A stretch of 55,753 bases of DNA from Microbacterium sp. H83 (lineage in GTDB: Bacteria > Actinomycetota > Actinomycetes > Actinomycetales > Microbacteriaceae). The stretch spans positions 1-55,753 of the forward strand of contig NZ_LWCU01000018.1 of assembly GCF_001650405.1 (NCBI RefSeq), read 5' to 3'. Positions 1 through 10,521 of the stretch are shown in pieces. How positions within the stretch are numbered: position 1 is the stretch's first letter; each line of letters opens with the position of its first letter. A program made the position numbers and the translations under genes. A model generated the notes under the pieces. The model had not been told where the DNA came from. It ran no database searches and saw only the letters and a list, made by a program, of their open reading frames with translations.

Positions 1-93
1 ACCGCGGGGCGTGCGGGCGGGGGTGGTTCCCGGGGCTTTGAAGCCGGTCGTGCCGACGGCCGCCGCGTTCGCAGCGGGTGACAACTCTGTCAT
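1..93 (-). CDS. 5' end of an unidentified gene (31 codons visible)
   Basis: Only the first 31 codons are inside the window. The reading frame starts with ATG at 93 and is preceded by an AAAGGA ribosome-binding site about 6 nt upstream. The visible N-terminus (MTELSPAANAAAVG...) is Ala/Thr/Pro rich and looks like a flexible cytoplasmic lead-in, as often seen before transporters or enzymes in this group. No family can be named. It is divergent from the tandem TetR regulator, and a short palindrome lies between them, so it is a plausible target of that regulator. Confidence 0.6.
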   Translation of the reverse strand, partial: MTELSPAANAAAVGTTGFKAPGTTPARTPRG

Positions 94-179
94 GAGATTC
101 CTTTCGGGCAAGGGCTCCGGTCATCTGCGACGCGGTGCTGACACGACCATACCGGAATCTCGACCGATTGGTAAGTGAA

Positions 180-194
180 ACCAGACCGCCTGGT
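180..194. promoter_or_regulatory. Candidate TetR operator between divergent genes
   Basis: ACCAG-N5-CTGGT is a perfect 5-bp inverted repeat in the short region between the gene starting at 93 (minus) and the TetR-type gene starting at 229. A related half-site, TTGGTAAGTG, lies just upstream at about 169-178 and resembles the CTGGTAATGA at 190-199. The paired, spaced half-sites suit a regulator with two DNA-binding domains. This is positional inference; short palindromes also occur by chance. Confidence 0.35.
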
Positions 195-228
195 AATGAG
201 CGAGGATAGGATGCAGGAGGAGGCTGCG

Positions 229-1503
229 ATGACCATCACGGTGCAGGGCTCGCGGAACGCGCGCGCCGCAGCGACCCGGCAGCGGATCATCGAGTCCGCG
301 CGGCAGCTCTTCGTCACGCACGGCTACCGCGCCACCTCCCTTCGCGACATCGCCGCAGCGGCATCCGTGAGCCATCCCGGGCTGCTCGGCCACTTCGCAT
401 CGAAGGACGAGCTGCTCGCCGAGGTCGTCGCCGGCTTCGAGGCCGACAACGAGAAGGCGTTCGACCTGGTCGCGGCCGCTGCCGAGCCGGGCGAGCTCGT
501 GTTCGCCGACGTCGCGCGTCGCAACGCCCGCACCCCGGGGTATCTGCAGCTCTTCGCCGCACTGACCGGCGAGGCGTCGGCCCCGGCGCACCCCGCCCAC
601 GACCGGATGCGGGAGCGGTACGCCCGCCTGCGCCTGTTGAGCTCCGAGGTGATGGAGGACGCCCGCTTCCATGGCGCCGTCGACCGAGATCGCGACGTCG
701 ACGGCGAGACCACGCGTCACATGGCCGGATGGGACGGACTGCAGCTGCTGTCGCAGTACCTGCCGGGGCGCGTGGACGTCGTGGACATGATCGAGGAGCG
801 CGAGGCTCTGTGGGCGCTGCCGCCCGGGTGGTACGAGCCGGATGCCGCGCTGCCGTCGGTCGAGCCGGGCACACCCCCTCCTCCCGTCTTCGGCACCGCG
901 GCATCCGCTGACGACGGACCCGGGTACGCCGTGGGACGCCGACGGCGTACGCAGATCCTCGCCGATGCGTCGCGGCTGTTCTCGCAGGACGGCTACGGCG
1001 ACACGAGCCTGCGTGACATCGCCGAGGCCGTGGGGGTGTCGAAGTCGACCCTCCTGCACCACTATCCCTCGAAGGAGGCGCTGCTCAGCGCGGTGCTCGC
1101 CCGGCGCGACGGGGCGATCCGGGAGCGCAACACCGGCGCCTTCGCCGACCGTGCGAGCGAGGCCCTGCGCAGCATCCCCGACGGAGCACGCGTGAGCGCC
1201 CTCGACGAGCCGGGACTCATCGAGGTCTACGCCGTGCTGTCGTGCGAGGCAGTGCCGGAGGCGCACCCCGCCCACGAGTACTTCGCTCGACGCTTCGACG
1301 AGGCGATCGACTACTTCACCGAGCTCTTCCGCCTCGCGCAGCTCGACGGGGATCTGCCGGAGCATCGCGATCCCGCGCACGAGGCCGTCTGGCTCGTCGC
1401 ACTGTGGGACGGCCTGCAGTACCAGTGGCTGTACGACCGGGATGCCGTGGACGTGGCCGCCCAGCTGCGCGCGCACCTCGACGACGTGCTGCCCCGGCGC
1501 TGA
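229..1503 (+). CDS. Tandem TetR/AcrR-family regulator with two DNA-binding domains
   Basis: A 424-aa protein, about twice the length of a normal TetR repressor (near 200 aa). It contains two complete TetR N-terminal helix-turn-helix units: residues about 15-62 (RIIESARQLF...TSLRDIAAAA) and about 236-285 (RTQILADASRLF...TSLRDIAEAVGVSKSTLL). Each is followed by its own helical ligand-binding half, and both halves contain a WDGLQ motif near their ends, so the gene looks like a head-to-tail fusion of two paralogues. ATG 229 is chosen because AGGAGGAGG lies just upstream; the in-frame GTG at 175 has no such site. It is divergent from the gene at 1-93 and may control it and itself. The ligand is unknown. 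Confidence 0.85.
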   Translation: MTITVQGSRNARAAATRQRIIESARQLFVTHGYRATSLRDIAAAASVSHPGLLGHFASKDELLAEVVAGFEADNEKAFDLVAAAAEPGELVFADVARRNARTPGYLQLFAALTGEASAPAHPAHDRMRERYARLRLLSSEVMEDARFHGAVDRDRDVDGETTRHMAGWDGLQLLSQYLPGRVDVVDMIEEREALWALPPGWYEPDAALPSVEPGTPPPPVFGTAASADDGPGYAVGRRRRTQILADASRLFSQDGYGDTSLRDIAEAVGVSKSTLLHHYPSKEALLSAVLARRDGAIRERNTGAFADRASEALRSIPDGARVSALDEPGLIEVYAVLSCEAVPEAHPAHEYFARRFDEAIDYFTELFRLAQLDGDLPEHRDPAHEAVWLVALWDGLQYQWLYDRDAVDVAAQLRAHLDDVLPRR

Positions 1504-1521
1504 TCCGGCCCCGCTGCGACG

Positions 1522-3570
<2,049 letters not shown>

Positions 3571-3696
3571 CTCTCCAGCGTAACGACCCCGGCCGACGTC
3601 GGCCGCGCATCCGTCCACAGCGCCGGAGCACTCGGGATCCGCCGCGGGTGTCGCCGCGCGGCGTAGGTTGGACGCAGACGCCCGAAGGAGCATCCG

Positions 3697-4014
3697 ATGA
3701 CCGACATCACCGTGACCCGCAACGACGACGCATCGCGCTACGAGATCCGCTCCGGCGAGACGCTCGCCGGCTTCGCCGAGTTCGAGCTCCGGCCGGGCGC
3801 GATCCGCTTCATCCACACCGAGATCGATCCGGCGTTCCAGGGAGAGGGCCTCGCGAGCGTGCTCGCGCACGACGCCCTGACGGATGCCGCGGCCACCGGC
3901 GACGCCATCGTGCCGCTGTGCCCGTACATCGCGAGATATCTGACCACCCACGACATCGAGGGTGCCGACATCCGCTGGCCGAAGCGCCCGGGTGCCGCGC
4001 CCGCGGAGGCGTGA
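3697..4014 (+). CDS. Small GNAT-type N-acetyltransferase (YidJ/NATD1-like)
   Basis: A 105-aa protein of the short GNAT class (COG2388 type), which contains little more than the acetyl-CoA binding core. The segment RFIHTEIDPAFQGEGLAS contains the pyrophosphate-binding Q-x-x-G-x-(A/G) loop as QGEGLA. VPLCPYIARYL matches the conserved C-PY motif of this subfamily. The substrate is not known for the family. The ATG is preceded by GAAGGAG at a good distance. The stop codon overlaps the start of the pirin gene (TGATG), so both are probably co-translated. A TAGGTT hexamer at 3664 may be the -10 of the shared promoter. Confidence 0.85.
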   Translation: MTDITVTRNDDASRYEIRSGETLAGFAEFELRPGAIRFIHTEIDPAFQGEGLASVLAHDALTDAAATGDAIVPLCPYIARYLTTHDIEGADIRWPKRPGAAPAEA

Positions 4015-4931
4015 TGATCGGAGAGCGCCGCCTCGTCCTGGAGCCCCGCGAGGTCCCGCTCGGCGGAGTGCGCGGCATGAACGTGCTGCGGGTCCTGCCG
4101 CACCGCAACCTCCCCACCATCGGGGCGTGGTGCTTCCTCGACCGGTTCGGCCCGGCCGACACCCGGATGCGCGTCGAACCGCATCCGCACATCGGCCTGC
4201 AGACCGTCACCTGGCCGCTCGTCGGCGAGATCCGGCACCGCGACTCGCTCGGCAGCGACGCCGACCTCCGCCGCGGTCAGCTGAACCTCATGACGGCCGG
4301 CAACGGGATCTCCCACTCCGAGTACTCGATCGGCGACGACCCGATCCCCCTCGACGCCCTGCAGTTCTGGGTCGTGCTGCCCGACAGCGCGCGACACGGA
4401 TCCGGCGGATTCGAACGGCACACCGACCTGCCCGGCGTCGTGCTGCCCGCCATCGAGGGCGCGGATGCCGGGGCGACCGTGGTCCTCGGCGAGTTCGCGG
4501 GCACGACATCCCCGGCCACCGTGCACACTCCCATCGTCGGCGCCGAGATCGTCGTGCCGGCGGGCTCCACCGTGCGCCTGCCGCTGCGCCCCGAGTGGGA
4601 GCACGCCCTCATGCTCGTGGAGGGCGACGCGGCGGTCGCCGCGCATCCGCTCGCGCAGAACGACATGCTGTACCTGGGGGACTCGAGGGACGGCGTCACG
4701 GTGTCGAGCGCGCAGGGCGCCCTGCTGTTCCTGATCGGCGGGGAGCCGTTCGAGGCCGACATCGTCATGTGGTGGAACTTCGCCGGCCGCACGCACGAGG
4801 AGATCGTCGAGGCGCGCGAGGGATGGGAGTCCGCATCCGCTCGCTTCGGCGTGGTCGAGGGGCACGACGCGCGCATCCCGGCGCCGCCGCTCCCCGATGT
4901 GCGACTGATGCCCCGCGGTCGGAGGATATGA
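4014..4931 (+). CDS. Pirin-family bicupin protein
   Basis: A 305-aa pirin-like protein. The N-terminal cupin has the pirin signatures LPHRNLPTIGAWCFLDRFGP, PHPHIGLQTVTW and MTAGNGISHSEYS, which supply the metal-binding histidines (His in PHPHIG, His in ISHSE). The C-terminal pirin domain follows (EWEHALMLVEGD; FLIGGEPF). Bacterial pirins are metal-containing cytoplasmic proteins; some have quercetinase activity and some bind metabolic enzymes, so the exact role here is open. The start overlaps the GNAT stop by one base. No terminator is evident before the convergent subtilase gene at 5025. Confidence 0.9.
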   Translation: MIGERRLVLEPREVPLGGVRGMNVLRVLPHRNLPTIGAWCFLDRFGPADTRMRVEPHPHIGLQTVTWPLVGEIRHRDSLGSDADLRRGQLNLMTAGNGISHSEYSIGDDPIPLDALQFWVVLPDSARHGSGGFERHTDLPGVVLPAIEGADAGATVVLGEFAGTTSPATVHTPIVGAEIVVPAGSTVRLPLRPEWEHALMLVEGDAAVAAHPLAQNDMLYLGDSRDGVTVSSAQGALLFLIGGEPFEADIVMWWNFAGRTHEEIVEAREGWESASARFGVVEGHDARIPAPPLPDVRLMPRGRRI

Positions 4932-5024
4932 CCCGCTTCCGCCGTCGGGCGGGGACGTCGGGGACGACCGACGGAACGCGGCGAGCGCAGCTGCGCACCC
5001 ACCGCGTCCCGTCTCGCCGCGTCG

Positions 5025-8000
5025 CTACTGCGCGTCGACCGTCAGCACCGTCCGCACGGCGGACTCGCCGTACTGCACGACGCCGAGGTAGCGCGTGCCG
5101 GCCTCGAGACCCGACCAGCTGAGCTCGTAGCTCGTCTTCTCGCCGCGCACCGCGGGGAGCGGGTTCGGCGTCGCGGTGAACGCGCCCTCCCCCTCGGGCT
5201 GCACAGCGGCGTAGGTCATGTCCCACGTCATCGGCGCCGAGGTGGAGTACACGTTCGCGACCACGAGGTACGTGCCCGCAGTCGGGTTCGCGACCGTCAC
5301 CTGCTCGTCGGCCGATCCCGTCGCCGACTGCCAGCTCTCGTAGTAGCGCTGGTCCTCGGGGCTGACGATCCGGTAGACGGTGAGGTCGAGGTCGCTGCCC
5401 GTGTCATCCGACGAGTCCAGGTCGAAGCGCGCGAGCGTGGTGCCCTCCGGCACGTCCACGATCCAGGCCACGTCCTTGTTCTCGTCGCCCGACGCCTCGT
5501 CGCCCGAGTGCCCGACGACGCGGCCGTCGGGGTCCTCGAGCAGCGAGAAGGGGGTGAGCCCCGAGAGCGCGAGGGGCAGGTCGCCGTCCACGCCGGGGGT
5601 GATCTCCACGACGGTCGAGCCGTCGACGCCGGTGCCCGAGGCCTCGGCCGGAGCATCCGCCGTGACCGGGAACACCGCGATCGGCGACCGCACCGTGTTC
5701 TTCTTGCTCGACCAGGTGAGCGATCCGGTCGCCCACTGCTCGACCGGCGCGCTCTGATTGTCGAACGTGACCGTGTAGGTCGCCGTCTGGCCGGGCTTGT
5801 CGAACGTCAGCGTCGACGGCTGCACCGTCACATCCACGCCCGGCAGGTCCACGGATGCCGTGAAGGTGCCCTTCTCGGTCGCGGTCACCGTGCGGGTCAC
5901 CGTCTGCGCGCTGGCGAGCGAGCCGATCGAGAACGATGCGACGTTGAGATCGCTGCCGTCGATCGGGTCGCCGGGGAAGTCGGCGAGGCCCTTGCCCTCG
6001 AGGAAGGATGTCCAGTCGGCCACGTCGTTGAGGTAGAGCAGACCCGGGGTGAAGAACCGCCGCGGGTCGACCTGGCCGGCGCCCTGCTGGAAGGGATCCC
6101 GGTTCGGAGTTCCGTCGGCGTTCACGGTGTCGTACGCGGTGGTCATCATGGCCGACTTGATCTCGGCGGGCTTCGCCAGCGGACGCTCTCCGAGATACAG
6201 CGCAGCGAGACCGGCGATGTGCGGAGACGCCATCGACGTGCCCGAGAGGATGCCGAAGGTCGGCGCCTCACCGGGGGCGTTGTTCGTCGCTGCGAGGATC
6301 GCCACACCGGGTGCGGCGATGTCCGGCTTCATGATGTCGCTTCCGTCGGCGAGCATCGGGCCGCGGCTCGAGAATCCCGCGATCTGCGGCACGGGGGTCG
6401 TGACGCCGGTGGTGTTCTCGCCGACGAGGGTGATCGGGCGGTCGACGCCGCCCTGCACGTAGGCCAGCACGGCCGCGCGGTGCACGGCCGCGAGGTGCAC
6501 CGTCGGCACCGCGTGGAAGTCGTTGTCGAGCGAGTCCGCCCCGCCGGGGACGTTGACGAGCACCATGCCGATGCCGCCGGCGTCCTTCACGACCTGCGAC
6601 TTCTCGGCCCTCGCGTTGTTCCCGCGGTCGCAGACGACGATGTGTCCGGCGGTCTTCGCGGGGTCGAGCGTGCCGGGGAGGCACTGCGCGGCGTTCTCGG
6701 CCCCGGCGAGCGCCGCGTCGCCGGCGTAGATCGACGGACCGGTGACGGACTCGCCGAACGGCACGCTGACCGAGGCGCCGGCCTGCTCGAAGCCGTCGAA
6801 CCGGACGGTGCCCTCCCACGTCGGGATGGTGGACGCCGCGACCGTGGTGTACCACGGCGAGGCGTGGTCGGCGGTCACGGGATCGGGGCCGTCGTTGCCG
6901 GCGCTGGTGGCCACGAAGACGCCCGCCGCCGCGGCGTTGAAGAACGCGATGTCCTCAGGGGCGAGCACGGTCGAGGCCGCTCCGCCGCCGATGGAGTAGT
7001 TGATCACGTCGACGCCGTCGGCGACGGCCTGATCGATCGCGGCGATGAGGTCGCTGCCGGCGCAGATGTCATCGGTCGTGACGGTGACGTCCGGACCGAC
7101 GTAGCAGGCCTTGTAGGCAGAGATCTTGGCGCCGGGGGCGACGCCGGAGATCCTCCCGAAGTCGACATCCTCGATCGCGGCCTTGACGCCGAAGTTCCCG
7201 GCCGCCGTGCTCGCCGTGTGCGAGCCGTGGCCGTCTCCGTCGCGCGGCGACAGGTAGTCGTACTGGAAGTCGAAGTCCGCGGCCTCCGCGCCGGTGTAGA
7301 AGTACTGGGCGCCGATGAGCTTGCTCGAGTAGTCGCCCTTGTCCCAGTCCTGGCCCTCGACCATCGCGGCCTGGAACCGGCCGCCGTCCGACTTGTCGAA
7401 GTAGACGAACGAGCCGTCCGTGTACGGCTGGCTGCCCTTGTGGCGGTTGTTGTCCTTCTTCTGGGTCTTCAGCTTCTTGCCCTCGAAGGAGGGATGCTCG
7501 GGCGCGATGCCGGTGTCGATGACACCCACGACCACGCCCTCGCCGGCCTTGTCGACGCCGCCGGTCTGCTGCCACACGCCCCCGCGGCCCTTGCGGTCGT
7601 CCCCGAGGCCGAGGAAGTCCGTCGACGTCTGCGCGTCGGGGTGGCGGACGAAGTCGGGATACACGCCGTACACGTCCTTCGAGGCTCGCAGCTCGTCGAC
7701 CTGCTCCCCCGACAGCTGCGCGCTGAAGCCGTTGAGCACGACCTGATAGGTGGTGTCCGGCGTGATGCCGACCTCCTGCGCGAGCGTCTGCTGCTCCGTC
7801 TCGAGGTGCTGCACATAGCGCTGCGAGTCCTGCGACTGCGTCTCGAGCTGCTCGCCCTCGGCCGGCTTGGTGGCCTTGAGGCCGTTGACGTCGCCGGTGT
7901 AGCTGGCGAGCGGGTCGGACTTCATCACGACGATGTAGTGCCCTGGCGTGCCCTCGACGGGGGTGGGAGCGGTGGTCACCTCCTCGACGCCTGCGTAGCC

Positions 8001-8075
8001 TGCGGTGGCCGTCGATGCGATGAACAGCGTGGCCAGGGTGGTGGCCGCTGCCATCCGGAGGGGTGTTCGACCCAT
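5025..8075 (-). CDS. Secreted subtilisin-like serine protease (S8 family)
   Basis: A 1016-aa exported peptidase. Residues 1-29 form a signal peptide (MGRTPLRMAAATTLATLF...). An I9-type propeptide follows (about 45-145, GHYIVVMKSDP). The catalytic domain has Asp187 (VIDTGIAPEH), His286 (GHGSHTAS), oxyanion Asn394 (SAGNDGPDP) and Ser614 (SGTSMASPH). A PA domain is inserted between Asn and Ser at about 440-560. Fibronectin-like and prepeptidase-C-like beta domains follow to the end. No cell-wall anchor motif is seen, so it is probably released. This matches the large S8 proteases of actinobacteria that degrade extracellular protein. The start at 8075 has GGGAGAAG upstream; TACTTT near 8098 on this strand may be its -10. 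The longer upstream frame lacks a signal peptide and was rejected. Confidence 0.93.
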   Translation of the reverse strand: MGRTPLRMAAATTLATLFIASTATAGYAGVEEVTTAPTPVEGTPGHYIVVMKSDPLASYTGDVNGLKATKPAEGEQLETQSQDSQRYVQHLETEQQTLAQEVGITPDTTYQVVLNGFSAQLSGEQVDELRASKDVYGVYPDFVRHPDAQTSTDFLGLGDDRKGRGGVWQQTGGVDKAGEGVVVGVIDTGIAPEHPSFEGKKLKTQKKDNNRHKGSQPYTDGSFVYFDKSDGGRFQAAMVEGQDWDKGDYSSKLIGAQYFYTGAEAADFDFQYDYLSPRDGDGHGSHTASTAAGNFGVKAAIEDVDFGRISGVAPGAKISAYKACYVGPDVTVTTDDICAGSDLIAAIDQAVADGVDVINYSIGGGAASTVLAPEDIAFFNAAAAGVFVATSAGNDGPDPVTADHASPWYTTVAASTIPTWEGTVRFDGFEQAGASVSVPFGESVTGPSIYAGDAALAGAENAAQCLPGTLDPAKTAGHIVVCDRGNNARAEKSQVVKDAGGIGMVLVNVPGGADSLDNDFHAVPTVHLAAVHRAAVLAYVQGGVDRPITLVGENTTGVTTPVPQIAGFSSRGPMLADGSDIMKPDIAAPGVAILAATNNAPGEAPTFGILSGTSMASPHIAGLAALYLGERPLAKPAEIKSAMMTTAYDTVNADGTPNRDPFQQGAGQVDPRRFFTPGLLYLNDVADWTSFLEGKGLADFPGDPIDGSDLNVASFSIGSLASAQTVTRTVTATEKGTFTASVDLPGVDVTVQPSTLTFDKPGQTATYTVTFDNQSAPVEQWATGSLTWSSKKNTVRSPIAVFPVTADAPAEASGTGVDGSTVVEITPGVDGDLPLALSGLTPFSLLEDPDGRVVGHSGDEASGDENKDVAWIVDVPEGTTLARFDLDSSDDTGSDLDLTVYRIVSPEDQRYYESWQSATGSADEQVTVANPTAGTYLVVANVYSTSAPMTWDMTYAAVQPEGEGAFTATPNPLPAVRGEKTSYELSWSGLEAGTRYLGVVQYGESAVRTVLTVDAQ

Positions 8076-8220
8076 GCGCTTCTCCCGATGATCAAAGTAC
8101 GGCCGCGTTGCCGCACCGCCGATCAAGCTACGCCCGCCTTCCGTCGAGGCACCAGGGTGGGGGGTTATTCCTGGACGAACGGCCAGCCGTCTCGCCATTG
8201 GTCGACAGTAGGCTGGAGGC

Positions 8221-8763
8221 GTGGCATCCTCCCCCCTCCTGACGACCCGCGTTCTGCTGGTCTGCGCGGCGATCGGCGTCGCGACGGGCATCCTCGGGGG
8301 CTTCGCCGGGCTTCTCACGCCGGGCGTCATCGTGCTCACCCCGTACCTCTACGGCCTCGTGCTGGGCTCGCACGTGCTGCCGGGCATCATCGCGCAGGAG
8401 GTGCTGCGCCGACCGCTCGTCGCGCTCGTGTCGCACCTCATCGCCGCCGTCATCTCGAGCGCCTTCAATCCGGCCTGGTCGCTGCGGTTCATCGGCACCG
8501 CGCTGCTCTTCGGCGCGATCCAGGAGGGCGTCGCCGCCCTGACGCGCTACCGGGCATGGGGCGCCTGGCGCTTCTTCGTCTCGGCCGCCGTGATCGGCGT
8601 GCTCGTGGCCGTCGTGGTCTTCTTCGCGGTCGACCTCGGCGCGTTCCCGCTCTGGGTCCAGATCTCGTACCTCGTGATCTCGGTTCTCGGCCCGATCGCC
8701 TGGACCGCGGTCGGACTCGGTGTCGGCACGTCGCTGAGTCGAGCCGGGGTCGCCCGGCGATGA
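8221..8763 (+). CDS. ECF transporter S-component-like membrane protein (YkoE-like), first copy
   Basis: A 180-aa integral membrane protein with about five to six hydrophobic segments and almost no soluble parts. It resembles YkoE-type substrate-binding (S) components of energy-coupling-factor importers: an N-terminal helix with GILGGFAGLLTPG, then LRRPLVALVSHLIAAV and a central IQEGVAAL. The GTG start is preceded by TAGGCT exactly 6 nt upstream, predicting a leaderless transcript. The gene lies just before the iron box and the ATPase gene, so it can be expressed separately from the iron-controlled genes. The substrate cannot be read from sequence; YkoE proteins are classically linked to thiamine precursors, but no TPP riboswitch is present and the neighbours point to iron. 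Confidence 0.75.
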   Translation: MASSPLLTTRVLLVCAAIGVATGILGGFAGLLTPGVIVLTPYLYGLVLGSHVLPGIIAQEVLRRPLVALVSHLIAAVISSAFNPAWSLRFIGTALLFGAIQEGVAALTRYRAWGAWRFFVSAAVIGVLVAVVVFFAVDLGAFPLWVQISYLVISVLGPIAWTAVGLGVGTSLSRAGVARR

Positions 8764-8782
8764 GCCGGGACTCCGTGGCGAT

Positions 8783-8801
8783 TCAGGTAAGGCTCAGCTA
8801 A
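8783..8801. promoter_or_regulatory. DtxR/IdeR-type iron box before the ECF operon
   Basis: TCAGGTAAGGCTCAGCTAA matches 15 of 19 positions of the DtxR/IdeR consensus TTAGGTTAGGCTAACCTAA. It lies 38 bp before the GTG of the ECF ATPase gene. TAAGTT at 8799-8804 is a possible -10 hexamer overlapping the box, so bound repressor would block the promoter. Expected behaviour is repression with Fe2+ and derepression when iron is scarce. The match is by eye against the known consensus. Confidence 0.75.
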
Positions 8802-8838
8802 GTTAGACGGGTACCCACCCGCCGAACCGAGGCTCGCC

Positions 8839-10521
8839 GTGCGCCCATCCGCACCCCTTCTGCGCGTGCGTGACCTCTCGATCACCCACGCGGACGCTGT
8901 GCACCCCTCCCCGGGAGACGTGTCGTTCGACATCCGGCCCGGCGAGGTGGTCCTGCTGCTCGGACCCTCCGGCTCCGGCAAGTCGACGCTCACCCTCGCG
9001 CTCAACGGCCTCATCCCGCACGCGGTGCCGGCGGCCATGACCGGGTCCGTCGAGGTCGGCGGCCTCGATACCGCCGACACGCTCACGGCCGCACTCAGCA
9101 CGCGGGTGGCGATGGTGTTCCAGGATCCGGACGCCCAGATCGTGACCGGCACGGTGTACGACGAGGTCGCCTTCGGTCCCGAGAACCTCCGGCTGCCGCT
9201 CGACGAGGTGCACGCCCGCACCGATGACGCCCTGCGCCGGGTGGGCCTGTGGGAGCGCCGCGGCGAGAACCCCGATCGACTGTCCGGCGGAGGCCGTCAG
9301 CGGCTCGCGATCGCCTGCGCCCTCGCGATGGGGTCTCCGCTCATCGTGCTCGACGAGCCGACCGCGAACCTGGATCCGCAGGGGATCGACGACGTCTACG
9401 CGGCGCTGACCGACGTCATCGCGGCAGGCGACAGGGCCATCCTGCTCGTCGAGCACAACCTCGACGCCGCCATGGGCTTCGTCACCCGCACGATCGTGCT
9501 CGACCGCGCGGGACGGGTCGCGTTCGACGGACCGGCCGCCGAGGTCATCCGCGACCACGCCGACGACCTCCTCGCGATGGGGGTCTGGCTGCCCGCGGCG
9601 ACGCTCGCGGCGATGCGGATGCGAGACGCGGGAGTCGGCATCGACGAGCTGCCGCTCACGCCGGAGGAGCTCGCGGCCGCGCTCGCCGCCGCCACGCCCC
9701 CGGGGCCGTCCGCCGGCCGCGTCGCCTCGGCCGACGACCGACGCCCGGCATCCGCCCGCCCCGAACCGCTCATCCGGGCGCGCGGCCTCACGGTCCGCCG
9801 TCACCGCACCGAGATCCTGCACGGCATCGACCTCGACGTCGAACCCGGCACCCTCACCGCCGTCGTCGGGGCGAACGGCGCCGGCAAGACGACGCTGCTG
9901 CAGTCGCTCGCGGGCGTCGTCCCCCCGCCCCGGCGCCAGGTCGCGGTCGACGGCGTCGATCCGGGCACGGCGTCGCCGCGCGAGCTGTCGAACCGCATCG
10001 GGTTCGTGTTCCAGAACCCGGAGCACCAGTTCATCGCCCACACGGTGTTCGACGAGCTCGCGCACGGGCTGCGGCTGCGACGCACCTCGGATGCCGAGAT
10101 CGCCGCACGCGTCGGGTCGATGCTCGACCGCTTCGGACTCGAGGGCAAGGCCGACGTCCACCCGTTCCTGCTCTCCGGAGGCGAGAAGCGCCGACTCTCG
10201 GTCGGGACGGCCCTGATCACCCGGCCGCGCATGCTGGCCCTCGACGAGCCGACGTTCGGACAGGACCGCGCCCGGGCCGCCGAGCTCCTCGCCCTGCTCC
10301 ACGACCTGCGCGACGAGGGGACGACCATCCTCATCGTCACCCACGATCTGCAGCTCGTCGCGGAGCACGCGTCGCACACCGTGATCCTCGCCGAAGGACG
10401 CGTGCACGCCGCCGGACGCACGGCGGACCTGTTCCGCGACGAGGCGATCTTCACGACGGCAGGGCTGCGCCTCCCACCCCTGCAGCGGATGCTCGCCGCG
10501 ACGGGATGGAGCCTCGCATGA
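8839..10521 (+). CDS. ECF transporter double ATPase (fused A-A' subunits)
   Basis: A 560-aa protein with two ABC ATPase domains in one chain, as in YkoD/DUF3744-type energy-coupling modules. Domain 1 has Walker A GPSGSGKST (about residue 50), signature LSGGGRQR and Walker B IVLDEPTANLDP. Domain 2 has Walker A GANGAGKTT, signature LSGGEKRRLS and Walker B LALDEPTFGQD. A Pro/Ala-rich linker of about 40 residues joins them. It should hydrolyse ATP to tilt the S component and drive uptake. The GTG start follows an iron box and a possible -10. The stop overlaps the next start (ATGA), so the T component is translationally coupled. Confidence 0.9.
   Translation: MRPSAPLLRVRDLSITHADAVHPSPGDVSFDIRPGEVVLLLGPSGSGKSTLTLALNGLIPHAVPAAMTGSVEVGGLDTADTLTAALSTRVAMVFQDPDAQIVTGTVYDEVAFGPENLRLPLDEVHARTDDALRRVGLWERRGENPDRLSGGGRQRLAIACALAMGSPLIVLDEPTANLDPQGIDDVYAALTDVIAAGDRAILLVEHNLDAAMGFVTRTIVLDRAGRVAFDGPAAEVIRDHADDLLAMGVWLPAATLAAMRMRDAGVGIDELPLTPEELAAALAAATPPGPSAGRVASADDRRPASARPEPLIRARGLTVRRHRTEILHGIDLDVEPGTLTAVVGANGAGKTTLLQSLAGVVPPPRRQVAVDGVDPGTASPRELSNRIGFVFQNPEHQFIAHTVFDELAHGLRLRRTSDAEIAARVGSMLDRFGLEGKADVHPFLLSGGEKRRLSVGTALITRPRMLALDEPTFGQDRARAAELLALLHDLRDEGTTILIVTHDLQLVAEHASHTVILAEGRVHAAGRTADLFRDEAIFTTAGLRLPPLQRMLAATGWSLA

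Noticed and set aside
175..228. Upstream GTG start for the tandem TetR gene
   Set aside because: The extra 18 codons cross the probable operator and lack a ribosome site, whereas ATG 229 has AGGAGGAGG at proper spacing.
8076..8220. TPP riboswitch before the YkoE-like gene
   Set aside because: The conserved CUGAGA and ACC...GAACCUGA cores are not present, and the gene appears leaderless, leaving no room for a riboswitch.
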